Notes: a model not told the origin generated them from the letters alone. DNA of 64,000 nucleotides from Pseudomonadota bacterium (GCA_021818335.1 JAKAEJ010000002.1:1-64000); one strand, 5' to 3'; counted from the stretch's first letter, positions 49,834-59,790 are shown. A program made the numbers and translations.

Positions 49834-50664
49834 TCAGTGCGCTACGAGCAGCGGTAGCGGGCAGTCGCGGATAAGTGCGCGCGTCGTACCGCCAAGCACC
49901 ATCTCCGCCAGTCGCGAGTGCCCCCAGGCGCCCATCACGACGAGATCGCAGCCCAGTTGCTGCGCGCGCTCGAGGATCGCTACTGCAGGGGCGCCCGCAG
50001 GTTCGAAGCGTTCGATCGAGGCATTGATGCCGCGGTGCGCGAACCAGGTTGGCAGAGGAATGGACGGAAGCCATGCGCTCCCTTCTGGCACCTGCTCGGC
50101 GCTGCCGTCGAGAACATGCACTGCGTCGGCCTTCGCCAGCAGTGGCATCGAGCCATGCAGCGCGCGCGCGGACTCAATGCTGCCGTTCCACGCCACCAAC
50201 ACGCGCCGGCCCGCATCGGTGACGCCGGTGGATGGCACGACCAGAATGGGTCGGGCTGCGCCGAACACCATCCGTGACGTGTTGCCAAAACCGATGGGCA
50301 CGTCTTCGCGCAGTTCAGGCCTCTGCACAAGCATCATGTCGACGCTGGCCGCCGCCAGGCACAGCACTTCGGCGAGATCCCCTTCCCCGACGCGCCAGTT
50401 CCCGCGAAGACCCTTCGCTTGCAATAGGCTGGACCACCATCCGGCATGGGATTCGGCGTCCTTGCGGGCCTTTTCTGCTTCCTGGACTTGCAGCGTCACG
50501 GCTTCCGGAACTGCGAACGTCACAGCGGGCAGCAGTGCTACGTATATGCCGTCCAAGTTGGCGGCCAGCCTGTCGGCAAGCCGCAGCGCCAGATCGAGCG
50601 CTGCGTGGCGGACGCCAGGCTGGGGCACATGCACGGCGAGTTGCAGGGCGGTCATCGGTGGCAT
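49834..50664 (-). CDS. Universal stress protein, tandem UspA domains
   Basis: RRVLVAWNGSIESARALHGSMPLLAKADAVHVLDG; CDLVVMGAWGHSRLAEMVLGGTTRALIRDCPLPLLVAH. Confidence 0.9.
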   Translation of the reverse strand: MPPMTALQLAVHVPQPGVRHAALDLALRLADRLAANLDGIYVALLPAVTFAVPEAVTLQVQEAEKARKDAESHAGWWSSLLQAKGLRGNWRVGEGDLAEVLCLAAASVDMMLVQRPELREDVPIGFGNTSRMVFGAARPILVVPSTGVTDAGRRVLVAWNGSIESARALHGSMPLLAKADAVHVLDGSAEQVPEGSAWLPSIPLPTWFAHRGINASIERFEPAGAPAVAILERAQQLGCDLVVMGAWGHSRLAEMVLGGTTRALIRDCPLPLLVAH

Positions 50665-50778
50665 CCTCGAGGCATGCGCGTTGCGCGACGTTCAGCAATG
50701 GGGCAAGACTATCGCTCTGTTGGATTGGCGGCGAGTCGGCGCCGCCTGTTCCCCGTTGTCATCCCTGGAGCCCCTGTC

Positions 50779-51225
50779 ATGATTCCTCGCATCCCCCGCT
50801 TGATCGGTGCCACCGCGATCCTGGCTGCTGCAATGGCAGCGCTGCCCGCGCAAGCTCGTGGCGACATCAGCTGCCGCATGACGTACTCACTGAAAGGCTG
50901 GTCCCTCTTCTATCAGACGGCCAGGGGCAGCGGCGTCGTGACCTGCGACAATGGGCAAAGCCTCCGTGTAAGCATCGAGACGAAGGGAGGCGGACTGACC
51001 ATTGGCAAGTCCGAGATCAAGCATGGCGTCGGCCACTTCAGTGGCGTGCGAGATATCCGCGAAGTGCTCGGCGCGTATGCCACTGCAGAGGCGCATGCTG
51101 GCGTGGTGAAGTCCAGTGCAGCCCAGGTGCTGGTCAAGGGCAATGTCACCCTGGCCTTGGCAGGCACCGGTGAGGGATGGGATCTCGGCATTGCGTTTGG
51201 AAAGTTCGTCATCAAGGCTGGATGA
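50779..51225 (+). CDS. Secreted protein of unknown function
   Basis: Signal peptide MIPRIPRLIGATAILAAAMAALPAQA; glycine-rich ISCRMTYSLKGWSLFYQTARGSGVVTCDNGQSLRVSIETKGGGLTIGKSEIKHG. Confidence 0.7.
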   Translation: MIPRIPRLIGATAILAAAMAALPAQARGDISCRMTYSLKGWSLFYQTARGSGVVTCDNGQSLRVSIETKGGGLTIGKSEIKHGVGHFSGVRDIREVLGAYATAEAHAGVVKSSAAQVLVKGNVTLALAGTGEGWDLGIAFGKFVIKAG

Positions 51226-51719
51226 GCGGCAGGGTGGAGGCGCTCCTCACTCATTCAGGCGGCTGCCATTGCGGAAGGGTGCGGTTCGAGTGTCGGACCG
51301 CGGCACTGCCAACGGTGCTTGATTGCGACTGCTCCATTTGTCGCATGAGCGGATTCTTGCACCTGATCGTGCCGGCGGCCCATTTCCGCCTGCTTCAAGG
51401 CGCTGAAAACCTCCGCGAGTATAATTTTCTTACGGGTGTCGCGAGGCACCTGTTCTGTAACGTTTGCGGGATCAAGAGCTGCTATGTCCCACGCTCGCAT
51501 CCGGATGCGTACGACGTGAATGTGCGATGTCTGGATTCAAATACCCTCACGCAGTACACGTTGCGCGTGTTCCGCGATGCCGACCGCGCATCGGAGGCAG
51601 CGGTGCCGGCGCATTTGGGGGGAGGGAGGAGCATGAGAGGACGTGGTCGGGAGCTGTTCGCGTTTCGCGGCCTGCTTGGGTCGATGCCGTGCACCTGCAT
51701 CGCTTGGGAACGGCTATGA
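51222..51719 (+). CDS. GFA/CENP-V family zinc-binding protein
   Basis: HSGGCHCGRVRFECRTAALPTVLDCDCSICRMSGFLHLIVPAAHFRLL ... HLFCNVCGIKSCYVPRSHPDAYDVNVRCLD. Confidence 0.85.
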   Translation: MSGRVEALLTHSGGCHCGRVRFECRTAALPTVLDCDCSICRMSGFLHLIVPAAHFRLLQGAENLREYNFLTGVARHLFCNVCGIKSCYVPRSHPDAYDVNVRCLDSNTLTQYTLRVFRDADRASEAAVPAHLGGGRSMRGRGRELFAFRGLLGSMPCTCIAWERL

Positions 51720-52390
51720 CCCCGTCGGTGTCGATCGAACGGATTCTGCATGCGGGTGACGAACGAGCCAGCATGGTCATCCATGCATTGGGCATTGCGT
51801 TGAGCTTCCTGGCACTCGGGTTGCTGGTTGCGGACGCAATCCGACTGGACTCGGCGCGCGCCTTTTGGGGTGGCGGTATCTTCGGATTGGCTCTTTTGCT
51901 TCTTTACAGCGCATCGACCCTTTACCACGCGGCGCGCGATGAGGGCAGGCGCCGCCACTTGCGCCGGCTCGACCACATCGCGATCTACGGCCTGATTGCA
52001 GGGACGTACACCCCATTTACATTGCTTGCGCTGCGTGGCGCATGGGGTTGGGGCCTTCTGTTGGCCATTTGGCTGTTCGCGGCCGTCGGTGCGGTCGCGG
52101 AATTCAGTGACTGGGGCCGGCGACGCGGCCTGGCTGCGTTGATTTACGTCGGGATGGGTTGGACGGGAGTGCTTGCCATTGCTCCCCTGCATGCGGCGCT
52201 GGCGGGCAGCGGACTGGCGCTGCTGCTTGCTGGTGGGGCGGCTTACACGCTAGGCGTGCCGTTCTATCTGTGGAAGCGATTCCGATTCCACCATAGCGTC
52301 TGGCATGTATTCGTTCTGGCTGGCAGCGTGCTTCAATTCCTCTCGGTTCTGCTTTACGTATTGCCTCTGGCGCGAGCGCATTTGGCCTGA
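51716..52390 (+). CDS. Hemolysin III / PAQR-family membrane protein
   Basis: SASTLYHAARDEGRRRHLRRLDHIAIYGLIAGTYTPFTLLALRG; VGMGWTGVLAI; FHHSVWHVFVLAGSVLQFLSVLLYVLP. Confidence 0.92.
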   Translation: MTPSVSIERILHAGDERASMVIHALGIALSFLALGLLVADAIRLDSARAFWGGGIFGLALLLLYSASTLYHAARDEGRRRHLRRLDHIAIYGLIAGTYTPFTLLALRGAWGWGLLLAIWLFAAVGAVAEFSDWGRRRGLAALIYVGMGWTGVLAIAPLHAALAGSGLALLLAGGAAYTLGVPFYLWKRFRFHHSVWHVFVLAGSVLQFLSVLLYVLPLARAHLA

Positions 52391-52472
52391 CGCGATGTAA
52401 TCCATCGGCGGGACAGCCGCGTGATGCTGGCTCCGGCGGGTGCAACTCGCGGTTGAGCCCAGGCTGCTGGCA

Positions 52473-53375
52473 TCATTGTGGGCGCCAAGCGCCTGGGTAG
52501 TACACGCCGGGTTGTGGTCGCTCCCGAATAACGTCGCGGCGGAATCGGAAAAGTGCTGCGGGTCGGCCGCGGGGCGCGCGGGTCTGTTGGCCAGTCGACT
52601 CGACGAGCCCCGCGCCCGCGATGAGTCGCCGGAAGTTCTGGGTGTGCAGACGGCGCCCGGCAAGCGCCTCGACGACTTGTTGCATCTGCGTGAGCGTGAA
52701 GGTTTCCGGCAACAGTTCGAAAATGACCGGCCGGTAGCGCAACTTGCCTCGAAGCCTGCCGAGTGCGGTGGCCAGGATGCGGCGGTGGTCCTGGGCCATC
52801 GGCTGTCCCAGCTTGGATGCCACGCCGGCTTCGGCCAAGGCGCCCGTTTCCCAGAGCAGTTCGTAGCGTTCCAGCGTTCGCTCGGCGTCCCAGGTGGCCC
52901 CATCGAGACCGAATGCGAGCGCGGCCCGTTCTTGCTTCCGGACATCGCCGCCCGCCCAGGCGTGCAAGACAGGTCCTACGACCGCATCGAGCACCGAAGG
53001 TCGCTGCCGACGCCAATCCTCCCACGGAAGGAAGCCGTATATGTCCTGCCATAGCGCCGTCGTCAGCGGTGGTTCTCGCTCGCGGATCAGCGCAAGGTAT
53101 GCAATTCCAATATTGCGTGGACCACCATCGCCGCGACGTGGATCGCGGGTACGGTCGCCAAAGGTGTAGAGCTGTTCCACGTAGCCCAGGGCGAGCCCTG
53201 TGAGTCGCTTTACCGATTCGCGCAATCCGCGTTCAAGGGTTACGTCGGCGCGGACATCGAGTGGGCCCGTGGGCAGAGCGCACTCTTGCATCGCTTTTGC
53301 CGTCAGCACGCGAGGTGTTGCAGCAGTAACCGCCACGATCACCGCTTCCAGATTGACCCGCAGGGCATCAGTCAT
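52473..53375 (-). CDS. NUDIX-domain transcriptional regulator, NrtR-like
   Basis: MTDALRVNLEAVIVAVTAATPRVLTAKAMQ; TLERGLRESVKRLTGLALGYVEQLYTFGDRTRDPR; C-terminal winged helix PETFTLTQMQQVVEALAGRRLHTQNFRRLI. Confidence 0.85.
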   Translation of the reverse strand: MTDALRVNLEAVIVAVTAATPRVLTAKAMQECALPTGPLDVRADVTLERGLRESVKRLTGLALGYVEQLYTFGDRTRDPRRGDGGPRNIGIAYLALIREREPPLTTALWQDIYGFLPWEDWRRQRPSVLDAVVGPVLHAWAGGDVRKQERAALAFGLDGATWDAERTLERYELLWETGALAEAGVASKLGQPMAQDHRRILATALGRLRGKLRYRPVIFELLPETFTLTQMQQVVEALAGRRLHTQNFRRLIAGAGLVESTGQQTRAPRGRPAALFRFRRDVIRERPQPGVYYPGAWRPQ

Positions 53376-53537
53376 GCCGGGACCTCCCTCGTTCAGGCCG
53401 CGTCGGATGCAGATCGCCATGCCGATGGTTGCGCGGGTGAATGGTCAGTTCAAAGCACAAGTAATGCCAGCGAGCCGTCGACGGATGCGGTCTGGGATGC
53501 TGTGATCTGGCGCGTCCTCGCATGCCTTGGGCCAGAG

Positions 53538-54881
53538 CTACGGGCGCGCCTCGGCGGCAACGTCCCCATGCAGCGCCGCGCCATAGATCGAGCGAGGCCG
53601 AATGGCACGGGAAACATGGTAGGACGCGAGGCAGGCGAGCATCAGGGCCGGGACCAGTTGATATTCGAGCGTCATTTCGAAAACGATCAGGAACGACATC
53701 AACGGGGCATGTGTCGTGGCCGCCAGAAACGCTCCCATGCCGATCACCGCGTACACCACGGGGAGGGAGCTGCCGGGCCAAATGGCATGCGCGGCACTTC
53801 CGGCAAGCATCCCCAGCAGGGCACCCACGAAAATGGTCGGTGTAAAAACGCCACCCACGGCACCCGAGCCGCTGGTGGCGGCGGTCGCCAGCACCTTGGC
53901 CAGCAGCACCAGAGCGATCAGGGTCAAGGGCCAGGGTGAGTGCAGGACATCGTTGACCACGCTGTAGCCATTGCCCCAGACCTCCGGAAACACCGCCGAG
54001 ATCACGCCGACGACCAGGCCTCCCAGCGCAAGCTTGAGCGGCAAGTCGATATGCAGCCTTGCGGCCAGCGCATGCGAGCCATCCAGAATGGCCATGAACA
54101 GCGGCGCAAGGCCGCCCAGGAGAGCGCCAAGCAGCAGGAACAGAGGCAACTCCCAAAGCGTGGCCACATGCAATGCCGGAATGCGGTACACGGGCTCGTA
54201 TCCGAGCACTTGATGCACGGTGACATTGCTGATCACCGAGGCGACCATGAGTGGGCCGAGGCGGCGTATTGATAGGGTGCCGTAGACGATTTCGGCAATG
54301 AAGATCGCGCCGGAAAGGGCAGCGTCGTAGGCAGAGGCGAACCCCGCTGCCGCGCCACAGGCGAGTAGTAGCCGCAGATCGTCGCCATCGAAATGGGCCA
54401 GCTGACCAATCCAGGAGCCCGTTGCCGCCGCGAGCTGGACCATTGCGCCCTCGCGACCAATCGAGCCTCCTGAGCCGATCGTGCAGAGGGATGATGCGCT
54501 ACGCAGCAGCGTGCCGCCGACGTCCTGCCGACCATCGCCGACGGCGATGTTCTCGAGATACTCCGTATGGTTGCGTCCATTGGACGAGCGCCGCGCCAGC
54601 CAGAGGAAGGCGCCGGCAGCGATGCCTCCCAAGGCTGGCAGGATTGCGCGGTGCCATTGAGAGAGCGCGGTCGCGGCTGCAACAAGGCTGCCCGGGTGAC
54701 CCGTGGCCAGCGATTCGGCAAAAGCCATGCCCTCATGGAAAGCGACGGTCGCGAAGGCGCCTACCACGCCGATCAATGCGGCCCAAAGAAGCAGCCAGCG
54801 GTCGTCGCTGCGGCGCGTGCGGCCGACCAGGGAAGAATGACTTGCGGTGCTCGACTCAGAGGTTCTGGTAGTTGGGTCCAC
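53538..54881 (-). CDS. Chloride channel / ClC-family transporter
   Basis: GTG start at 54881 proposed (VDPTTRTSESSTASHSSLVGRTRRSDDRWLLLWAALIGVVG); GSGGSIGREGAMVQLAAATGSWIGQL; SGSGAVGGVFTPTIFVGALLG. Confidence 0.9.
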   Translation of the reverse strand: MDPTTRTSESSTASHSSLVGRTRRSDDRWLLLWAALIGVVGAFATVAFHEGMAFAESLATGHPGSLVAAATALSQWHRAILPALGGIAAGAFLWLARRSSNGRNHTEYLENIAVGDGRQDVGGTLLRSASSLCTIGSGGSIGREGAMVQLAAATGSWIGQLAHFDGDDLRLLLACGAAAGFASAYDAALSGAIFIAEIVYGTLSIRRLGPLMVASVISNVTVHQVLGYEPVYRIPALHVATLWELPLFLLLGALLGGLAPLFMAILDGSHALAARLHIDLPLKLALGGLVVGVISAVFPEVWGNGYSVVNDVLHSPWPLTLIALVLLAKVLATAATSGSGAVGGVFTPTIFVGALLGMLAGSAAHAIWPGSSLPVVYAVIGMGAFLAATTHAPLMSFLIVFEMTLEYQLVPALMLACLASYHVSRAIRPRSIYGAALHGDVAAEARP

Positions 54882-56460
54882 TGCCACCCTCGGGAGTGAC
54901 CCAATCAATGATCTGATAAGGGTCCTTGATATCGCAGGTCTTGCAGTGCACGCAGTTGGCGGCATTGATTTGGAGCCGAGCCCCCGCATTGTCACGCACC
55001 ATTTCATAGACTCCCGCAGGGCAAAATCGCGTGCAGGGATTGTCATATTCGGCCGCACAACGTCCGATGCAGATGCTCGTGTCGGCCACGTGAAGATGGA
55101 CGGGCTGATCCTCGTCATGTTCGGTGGCGGAGAAATACACACTCGCTGCCCTGTCCCGTGGCGGCAGGGTACGCTGCACCCAGTCGCGGGCGGGTGCCGC
55201 ATGCTGGTCGAGGCGCGTAAGCTGGCTATGGTCCGCGTGGTTGCGCAGGGTCCATGGGGATCGGCCGCCAGTGACCGTCTCCCAACCTGCGTTGGTCAGG
55301 CCCCAGAGCAGGCCCCGATGGAACCCGGGCCGGATGTTGCGCACGGTGCGGAGCTCATCGACTACGGGCGATGCACGGAGGCGCGCGTCCCACCCGTTGC
55401 TGTCAAAACCCTGCGCCGCGACGTGCTCGGCCGCAAGCATGCCCGAGCGCATCGCCTGGTGAGTGCCCTTGATCTTCGGAACATTGAGCAGTCCGGCGGC
55501 GTCTCCGACGAGCATCGCGCCTGGCATCTCGATGGTCGGGAGCGACTGATATCCCCCCTCGGAGAGTGCCCTCGCCCCCGCCGACAAGATTTCGCCGCCT
55601 TCGAGCAGCGGCGCCACGCGCGCATGGTGTTTGAACTGCTGGAACGCGTCCCATGGGGAGAACATGGGATCGCGATAATCGAGGCCGACGACAAAACCGA
55701 CCGCCAGTCGATCGTCATCCAGGTGGTACATGAAGCTGCCACCGTAGGTGGCGGAGTCCAGTGGCCAGCCGATGCTGTGCACCACCGTCCCGGGGGTAAC
55801 CCGCCCGGGCGGCAGTCGCCAGAGTTCCTTCAGACCGATCCCGTACGTCTGTGCATCCGCTGCCTGTGCCAGCTTGTAGCGACCGATGAGCTGCTTGCTG
55901 AGGTGCCCGCGGCATCCTTCGGCGAGTATGGTCAGCGGCGCCTTGATGTCGACGCCCTGGGCGTAGGCGGGCTTGTGGGTTCCATCCCGGGCGACGCCCA
56001 TGTCGCCGACACGGATGCCTGTCACGGCGCCGGCTGCGTCAAACAGCGGTTCCGCGGCGGCGAACCACGGGTAAATTTCCACGCCGAGCGCCTCGGCTTG
56101 CGGCGCCATCCATGCGCACAGGGCCCCGAGGCTGACGATAAAATTGCCATGGTTGCGCATCTGGGGTGCGGCTGGCAGCGTCCAGGCTTTGCGGGGGCTT
56201 CGCAACCACCACAGCGCGTCATGGGTCACCGGAACGCAGATCGGCGGCGGCGCATCTCGCCAGCCAGGCAGAAGAGCGTCCAAGGGCCCCGGCTCGATCA
56301 CCGCGCCCGAAAGGATCTGGGCCCCGATCCGAGAAGCCTTTTCGATGACGCACACGCGCGCATCAGGCCTCAGTTGCTTGAGACGAATGGCAAACGCGAG
56401 ACCGGCAGGACCAGCCCCCACGGTGACCACGTCATACTCCATCTCATCCCGTTCGACCAT
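54856..56460 (-). CDS. Electron transfer flavoprotein-ubiquinone oxidoreductase
   Basis: EYDVVTVGAGPAGLAFAIRLKQLRPDARVCVIEKASRIGAQILSGAVIEPGPLDALLPGW; C-terminal ferredoxin NAANCVHCKTCDIKDPYQIIDWVTPEGGSGPNYQNL. Confidence 0.97.
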   Translation of the reverse strand: MVERDEMEYDVVTVGAGPAGLAFAIRLKQLRPDARVCVIEKASRIGAQILSGAVIEPGPLDALLPGWRDAPPPICVPVTHDALWWLRSPRKAWTLPAAPQMRNHGNFIVSLGALCAWMAPQAEALGVEIYPWFAAAEPLFDAAGAVTGIRVGDMGVARDGTHKPAYAQGVDIKAPLTILAEGCRGHLSKQLIGRYKLAQAADAQTYGIGLKELWRLPPGRVTPGTVVHSIGWPLDSATYGGSFMYHLDDDRLAVGFVVGLDYRDPMFSPWDAFQQFKHHARVAPLLEGGEILSAGARALSEGGYQSLPTIEMPGAMLVGDAAGLLNVPKIKGTHQAMRSGMLAAEHVAAQGFDSNGWDARLRASPVVDELRTVRNIRPGFHRGLLWGLTNAGWETVTGGRSPWTLRNHADHSQLTRLDQHAAPARDWVQRTLPPRDRAASVYFSATEHDEDQPVHLHVADTSICIGRCAAEYDNPCTRFCPAGVYEMVRDNAGARLQINAANCVHCKTCDIKDPYQIIDWVTPEGGSGPNYQNL

Positions 56461-56598
56461 GGTCTCGCAGCCATCGTTGAAACGATCGTTTGATTGTCAC
56501 GCTTTGCGGGGCGGACGGCAATGCATGACCAATGCTGCGCCTGCGCTTTGCCATCCGCGCGCGGTTGTCGACAATGTCGGCTTGCACGGGGAGATGGA

Positions 56599-57996
56599 AT
56601 GGACATCAGCAGTGCCTCAATCACCCGCTATGGCGTCTGCCAGTCGCTATCGGCGCTGGCCGCAGGCAACTTGGGTCCGGTGGAACTGGCGGAAGCGTGC
56701 CTGGGCCGCGCGCACCAGCACAATGCCCGTTTGGGTGCATTCGTCGACCTACGCCCGGCTCTCGTGAGGGAACAAGCGCAGGCGAGCGCCCAGCGTCGGC
56801 GCGAGCGGGTGCTGGGTCGGCTGGATGGCATTCCGGTCGCCGTGAAGGACAGTTTCGACATTGCCGGGTGGCCAACTCGCGCGGGGCTGCCGCGCGTGCA
56901 GGCCGAGCCAGCCACGCGCGACGCGGCAGCGGTGACACGACTGCGTGCTGCTGGCGCAGTGCTGATGGGCAAGACTGCACTGGACGAAGGCCAGCTCGGA
57001 ACGCACGGGCAAAGCCCGCATTACCCGCCGGTTCGTCATCCCCTCCGCCCCACGCACACGCCCGGCGGTTCTTCCAGCGGCGCCGCTGTCGCGGTGGCCA
57101 GTGGCATGGCGTTGGCCGCGCTGGCGGGCGATGGCCTGGGTTCGGTGCGTATCCCTGCGAGCTATTGCGGCCTCGTTGGCCTGAAGCCGACGCATGGCGA
57201 AATCTCCGCGGTGGGCATGATGCCGAGTGCGCGTCGCCTGGACTGCGTGGGCATCCTTGCGCGCGAGGTGCGCGATGCCGTGGTCCTGCTTCAAGTGCTG
57301 GCCGGTTATGACGCCGAGGATCCGTTTTCGCGCAAGCGGCGGGTTGCGTTTGATCTCCCCGATCTGGAACCGGGCCGGCTTCGTGTCGGCCTGTTGCCGG
57401 ATCTTGCGGCGGCGAGCGTCAATGAGCCGGTTCAGGCCGTATTTTCACAGGCACTGGACACGCTTGATGGCGTGCTCGGTCAGCAGCGAGTGGTCGATTT
57501 TGCCGACTGGGACTTTGCTCGCGCTCGGCGCGCGGGCCTATTGCTCATGGAGGCGGAGATGCTGCACACGTTTGCTCCTGACCTCGTGGATGCCGCGCAT
57601 CCGGCATCCCCACGATTCAAGCGCATGCTGGACTATGCGAGAGGCAAGAGTGCCCCGGATTACGTCGCAGCCGACCGGATCCTCGACGTTGCGCGACTGA
57701 AGGCGAGGCGCTTGTTTGCGCAGGTCGACGTCCTCATCACGCCCACGACGCCCCAGGGCGCCTATCCAATCGATTGGCCCGAGCCTGCCAATGCGGCCGA
57801 CCTGACTGCATTCGCAAGTCTTGCAGGCTGTCCGGCGGTGAGCATTCCGATGGGAACCCTGGCGGACGGGCTACCGGCGGGCATGCAGCTGATCGGTCCG
57901 GCTGGATCGGACCTGCGCCTGCTCGAGCTGGCCGAGGTCTTCGCCGCGGCGCTCGATGCCGTTCCCGCATTTCCTCTGGGTGATGCAGGAGGCTGA
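56599..57996 (+). CDS. Amidase (amidase-signature family)
   Basis: GRLDGIPVAVKDSFDIAGWPTRAGLP; TPGGSSSGAAVAVASGMALAALAGDGLGSVRIPASYCGLVGLKPTHG. Confidence 0.94.
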   Translation: MDISSASITRYGVCQSLSALAAGNLGPVELAEACLGRAHQHNARLGAFVDLRPALVREQAQASAQRRRERVLGRLDGIPVAVKDSFDIAGWPTRAGLPRVQAEPATRDAAAVTRLRAAGAVLMGKTALDEGQLGTHGQSPHYPPVRHPLRPTHTPGGSSSGAAVAVASGMALAALAGDGLGSVRIPASYCGLVGLKPTHGEISAVGMMPSARRLDCVGILAREVRDAVVLLQVLAGYDAEDPFSRKRRVAFDLPDLEPGRLRVGLLPDLAAASVNEPVQAVFSQALDTLDGVLGQQRVVDFADWDFARARRAGLLLMEAEMLHTFAPDLVDAAHPASPRFKRMLDYARGKSAPDYVAADRILDVARLKARRLFAQVDVLITPTTPQGAYPIDWPEPANAADLTAFASLAGCPAVSIPMGTLADGLPAGMQLIGPAGSDLRLLELAEVFAAALDAVPAFPLGDAGG

Positions 57997-58603
57997 GCGG
58001 GCCGCGCTGCCGGGGCAGGAGGTTCCGTCAGTGCTGCCGGGGGCTTGGTTACGGTATGCGCCGACGTTCCTGGACGCCGCATCAGCCGACGGCTTGCTCG
58101 ACGCCCTGCTTGCCGAGATCCGGTGGGAGCAGCATCACGTCTGCTTGTTCGGGCGCACGGTTCCATCGCCGCGCCTGTCCTGCTGGATTGGTGATGCGGG
58201 GTCCGCCTACACCTACTCCGGGGTGCGTCAGGAGCCTCGGCCGTGGCCCTCTTCGCTGCGGCCGATGCGCGACCGCCTCCGCGCGGCTTGTGGGACAGCA
58301 TTCAACAGTGCCCTCGCCAACCTGTACCGCGATGGTGGCGATGCCATGGGCTGGCACAGCGATGACGAGCCGGAGTTGGGCGCCGAGCCGCTCATCGCGA
58401 GCCTCAGTCTCGGTGGGACCCGGCGGTTCCTTCTGCGCCCACGATCGGGTGGAGGTCGGCTCTGCCTTGCGCTGGCGCATGGCAGCCTGCTGCTGATGGG
58501 TGGCGATTGCCAGCAGCTTTACCGGCACGCATTGCCACGCACGCGCCGCGACGTGGCACCGCGCATCAATCTGACCTTCCGCCGGATCGTCCACCTCGGG
58601 TAG
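57983..58603 (+). CDS. alkB: Alpha-ketoglutarate-dependent dioxygenase AlkB
   Basis: VPSPRLSCWIGDAGSAYTYSGVRQEPRPWP; NSALANLYRDGGDAMGWHSDDEPELGAEPLIASLSLGGTRRFLLRPR; HALPRTRRDVAPRINLTFRRI. Confidence 0.94.
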   Translation: MQEAERAALPGQEVPSVLPGAWLRYAPTFLDAASADGLLDALLAEIRWEQHHVCLFGRTVPSPRLSCWIGDAGSAYTYSGVRQEPRPWPSSLRPMRDRLRAACGTAFNSALANLYRDGGDAMGWHSDDEPELGAEPLIASLSLGGTRRFLLRPRSGGGRLCLALAHGSLLLMGGDCQQLYRHALPRTRRDVAPRINLTFRRIVHLG

Positions 58604-58729
58604 GCGAAGGCCTCGTACCTGAGACGGGCGGTGCCCGGGCTTCGCCGCAGCGGAGCCCGGGCCAGCGATCGGCACGCCGACGTGCCCGCACGAGTCCGGT
58701 AATGCGTGGCGACGCCCCGGCGGTCGCCT

Positions 58730-59170
58730 TCAGGCGACCTTGACCTCGATGGCTTTCGGTTGCGTTCCCGCCGTTTTGGGCAGCTGAAGCGAGAGCACGC
58801 CGTCCTTGAACGCGGCCTTGATGGCATTGGCGTCGACGTTATCCGGCAGTGTGAAACTTCTGCTGAATTGGCCGTAGAACCGCTCGATGCGGTGGAAGGT
58901 CCGCCCCTTTTCCTCCTTTTCCTGCTTGCGTTCACCCTGAAGGGTCAGAATGCCGTTGTCGACCGAGATCTTGACGTCGTCCTTGTTGATCTCGGGGAGC
59001 TCGGCCTTGATCGTGAACGCTTCCGGCGATTCCAGGATATCCACCTGTGGTGACCAGTCCGTCGCAACCATCCCGCGTTTCGCGCCTCGCCTCGGCAAAC
59101 CGACCATGCGCGTATACCGATCGAACATATCGTCGATTTCGTGCCAAGGATCCCATTGCACCAGTGCCAT
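58730..59170 (-). CDS. Hsp20/alpha-crystallin small heat shock protein
   Basis: WDPWHEIDDMFDRY; PQVDILESPEAFTIKAELPEINKDDVKISVDNGILTLQGERKQEKEEKGRTFHRIERFYGQFSRSFTLPDNVDANAIKAAFKDGVLSLQLPK. Confidence 0.97.
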   Translation of the reverse strand: MALVQWDPWHEIDDMFDRYTRMVGLPRRGAKRGMVATDWSPQVDILESPEAFTIKAELPEINKDDVKISVDNGILTLQGERKQEKEEKGRTFHRIERFYGQFSRSFTLPDNVDANAIKAAFKDGVLSLQLPKTAGTQPKAIEVKVA

Positions 59171-59325
59171 GATCCACCTCCCAGTCGTGGGCCAGTAGCG
59201 TTGGCCGCGGCCGGCTGGCCCACATGGGACCGGCGGCGACCGGCCGATGCGCGCGCATCAAGCGGTAGACACGCACCGAAGTCGTCAGCAGGCGCAGGCA
59301 AGGCGCCTGCGTCTTGCATGGTCAT

Positions 59326-59790
59326 TCATAGGTGCAGCGGTGACTGCGCGCTGCCGGTGTATTCCCGTTGCCTTTCGCTTGCCAGGATGCCTGTCAGCTG
59401 CGTCCACTCCATTCCCAGTGCGCTGATCACGTCGTCAAGGGACAGGACGCCAATCACCTCGCCGCCGTCGCCCGTGACTGCCAGCCGGCGCACGCCGTGC
59501 GTAGCCATGACCTCCATCGCTGTGGTCAGGTCATCATCCGCGTCGACGGACATGACGCCCTGCGTCATGACGTCGGCCACCGCGGTTTCACCGGGCGAAA
59601 GACCAGCCGCCGCAGCTCTGAGGACGATGTCGCGATCGGTGAGGATCCCCACGAGGCAGTTGCCGGTCGCATCATCGGTCACCACCAGGGTGCCGACATG
59701 CTGATCGCGCATCTGGATCGCGGCCTCGCGGAGGTTGAGCGACTGTGGAATATGCACGGCGCCCAGCGTGCAGACTTGTTCGACGTTCAT
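59326..59790 (-). CDS. CBS-domain-pair protein
   Basis: SLNLREAAIQMRDQHVGTLVVTDDATGNCLVGILTDRDIVLRAAAAG ... MTQGVMSVDADDDLTTAMEVMATHGVRRLAVTGDGGEVIGVLSLDDVISAL. Confidence 0.95.
   Translation of the reverse strand: MNVEQVCTLGAVHIPQSLNLREAAIQMRDQHVGTLVVTDDATGNCLVGILTDRDIVLRAAAAGLSPGETAVADVMTQGVMSVDADDDLTTAMEVMATHGVRRLAVTGDGGEVIGVLSLDDVISALGMEWTQLTGILASERQREYTGSAQSPLHL

Noticed and set aside
51222-51719. Possible C-terminal frameshift in the GFA-family gene
   Set aside because: C terminus differs from the usual FDGxxWE ending, but no convincing continuation in another frame was found.
54847-56493. 548-aa plus-strand ORF exactly mirroring ETF-QO
   Set aside because: Frame-locked antisense of a confident conserved gene; no family signature.
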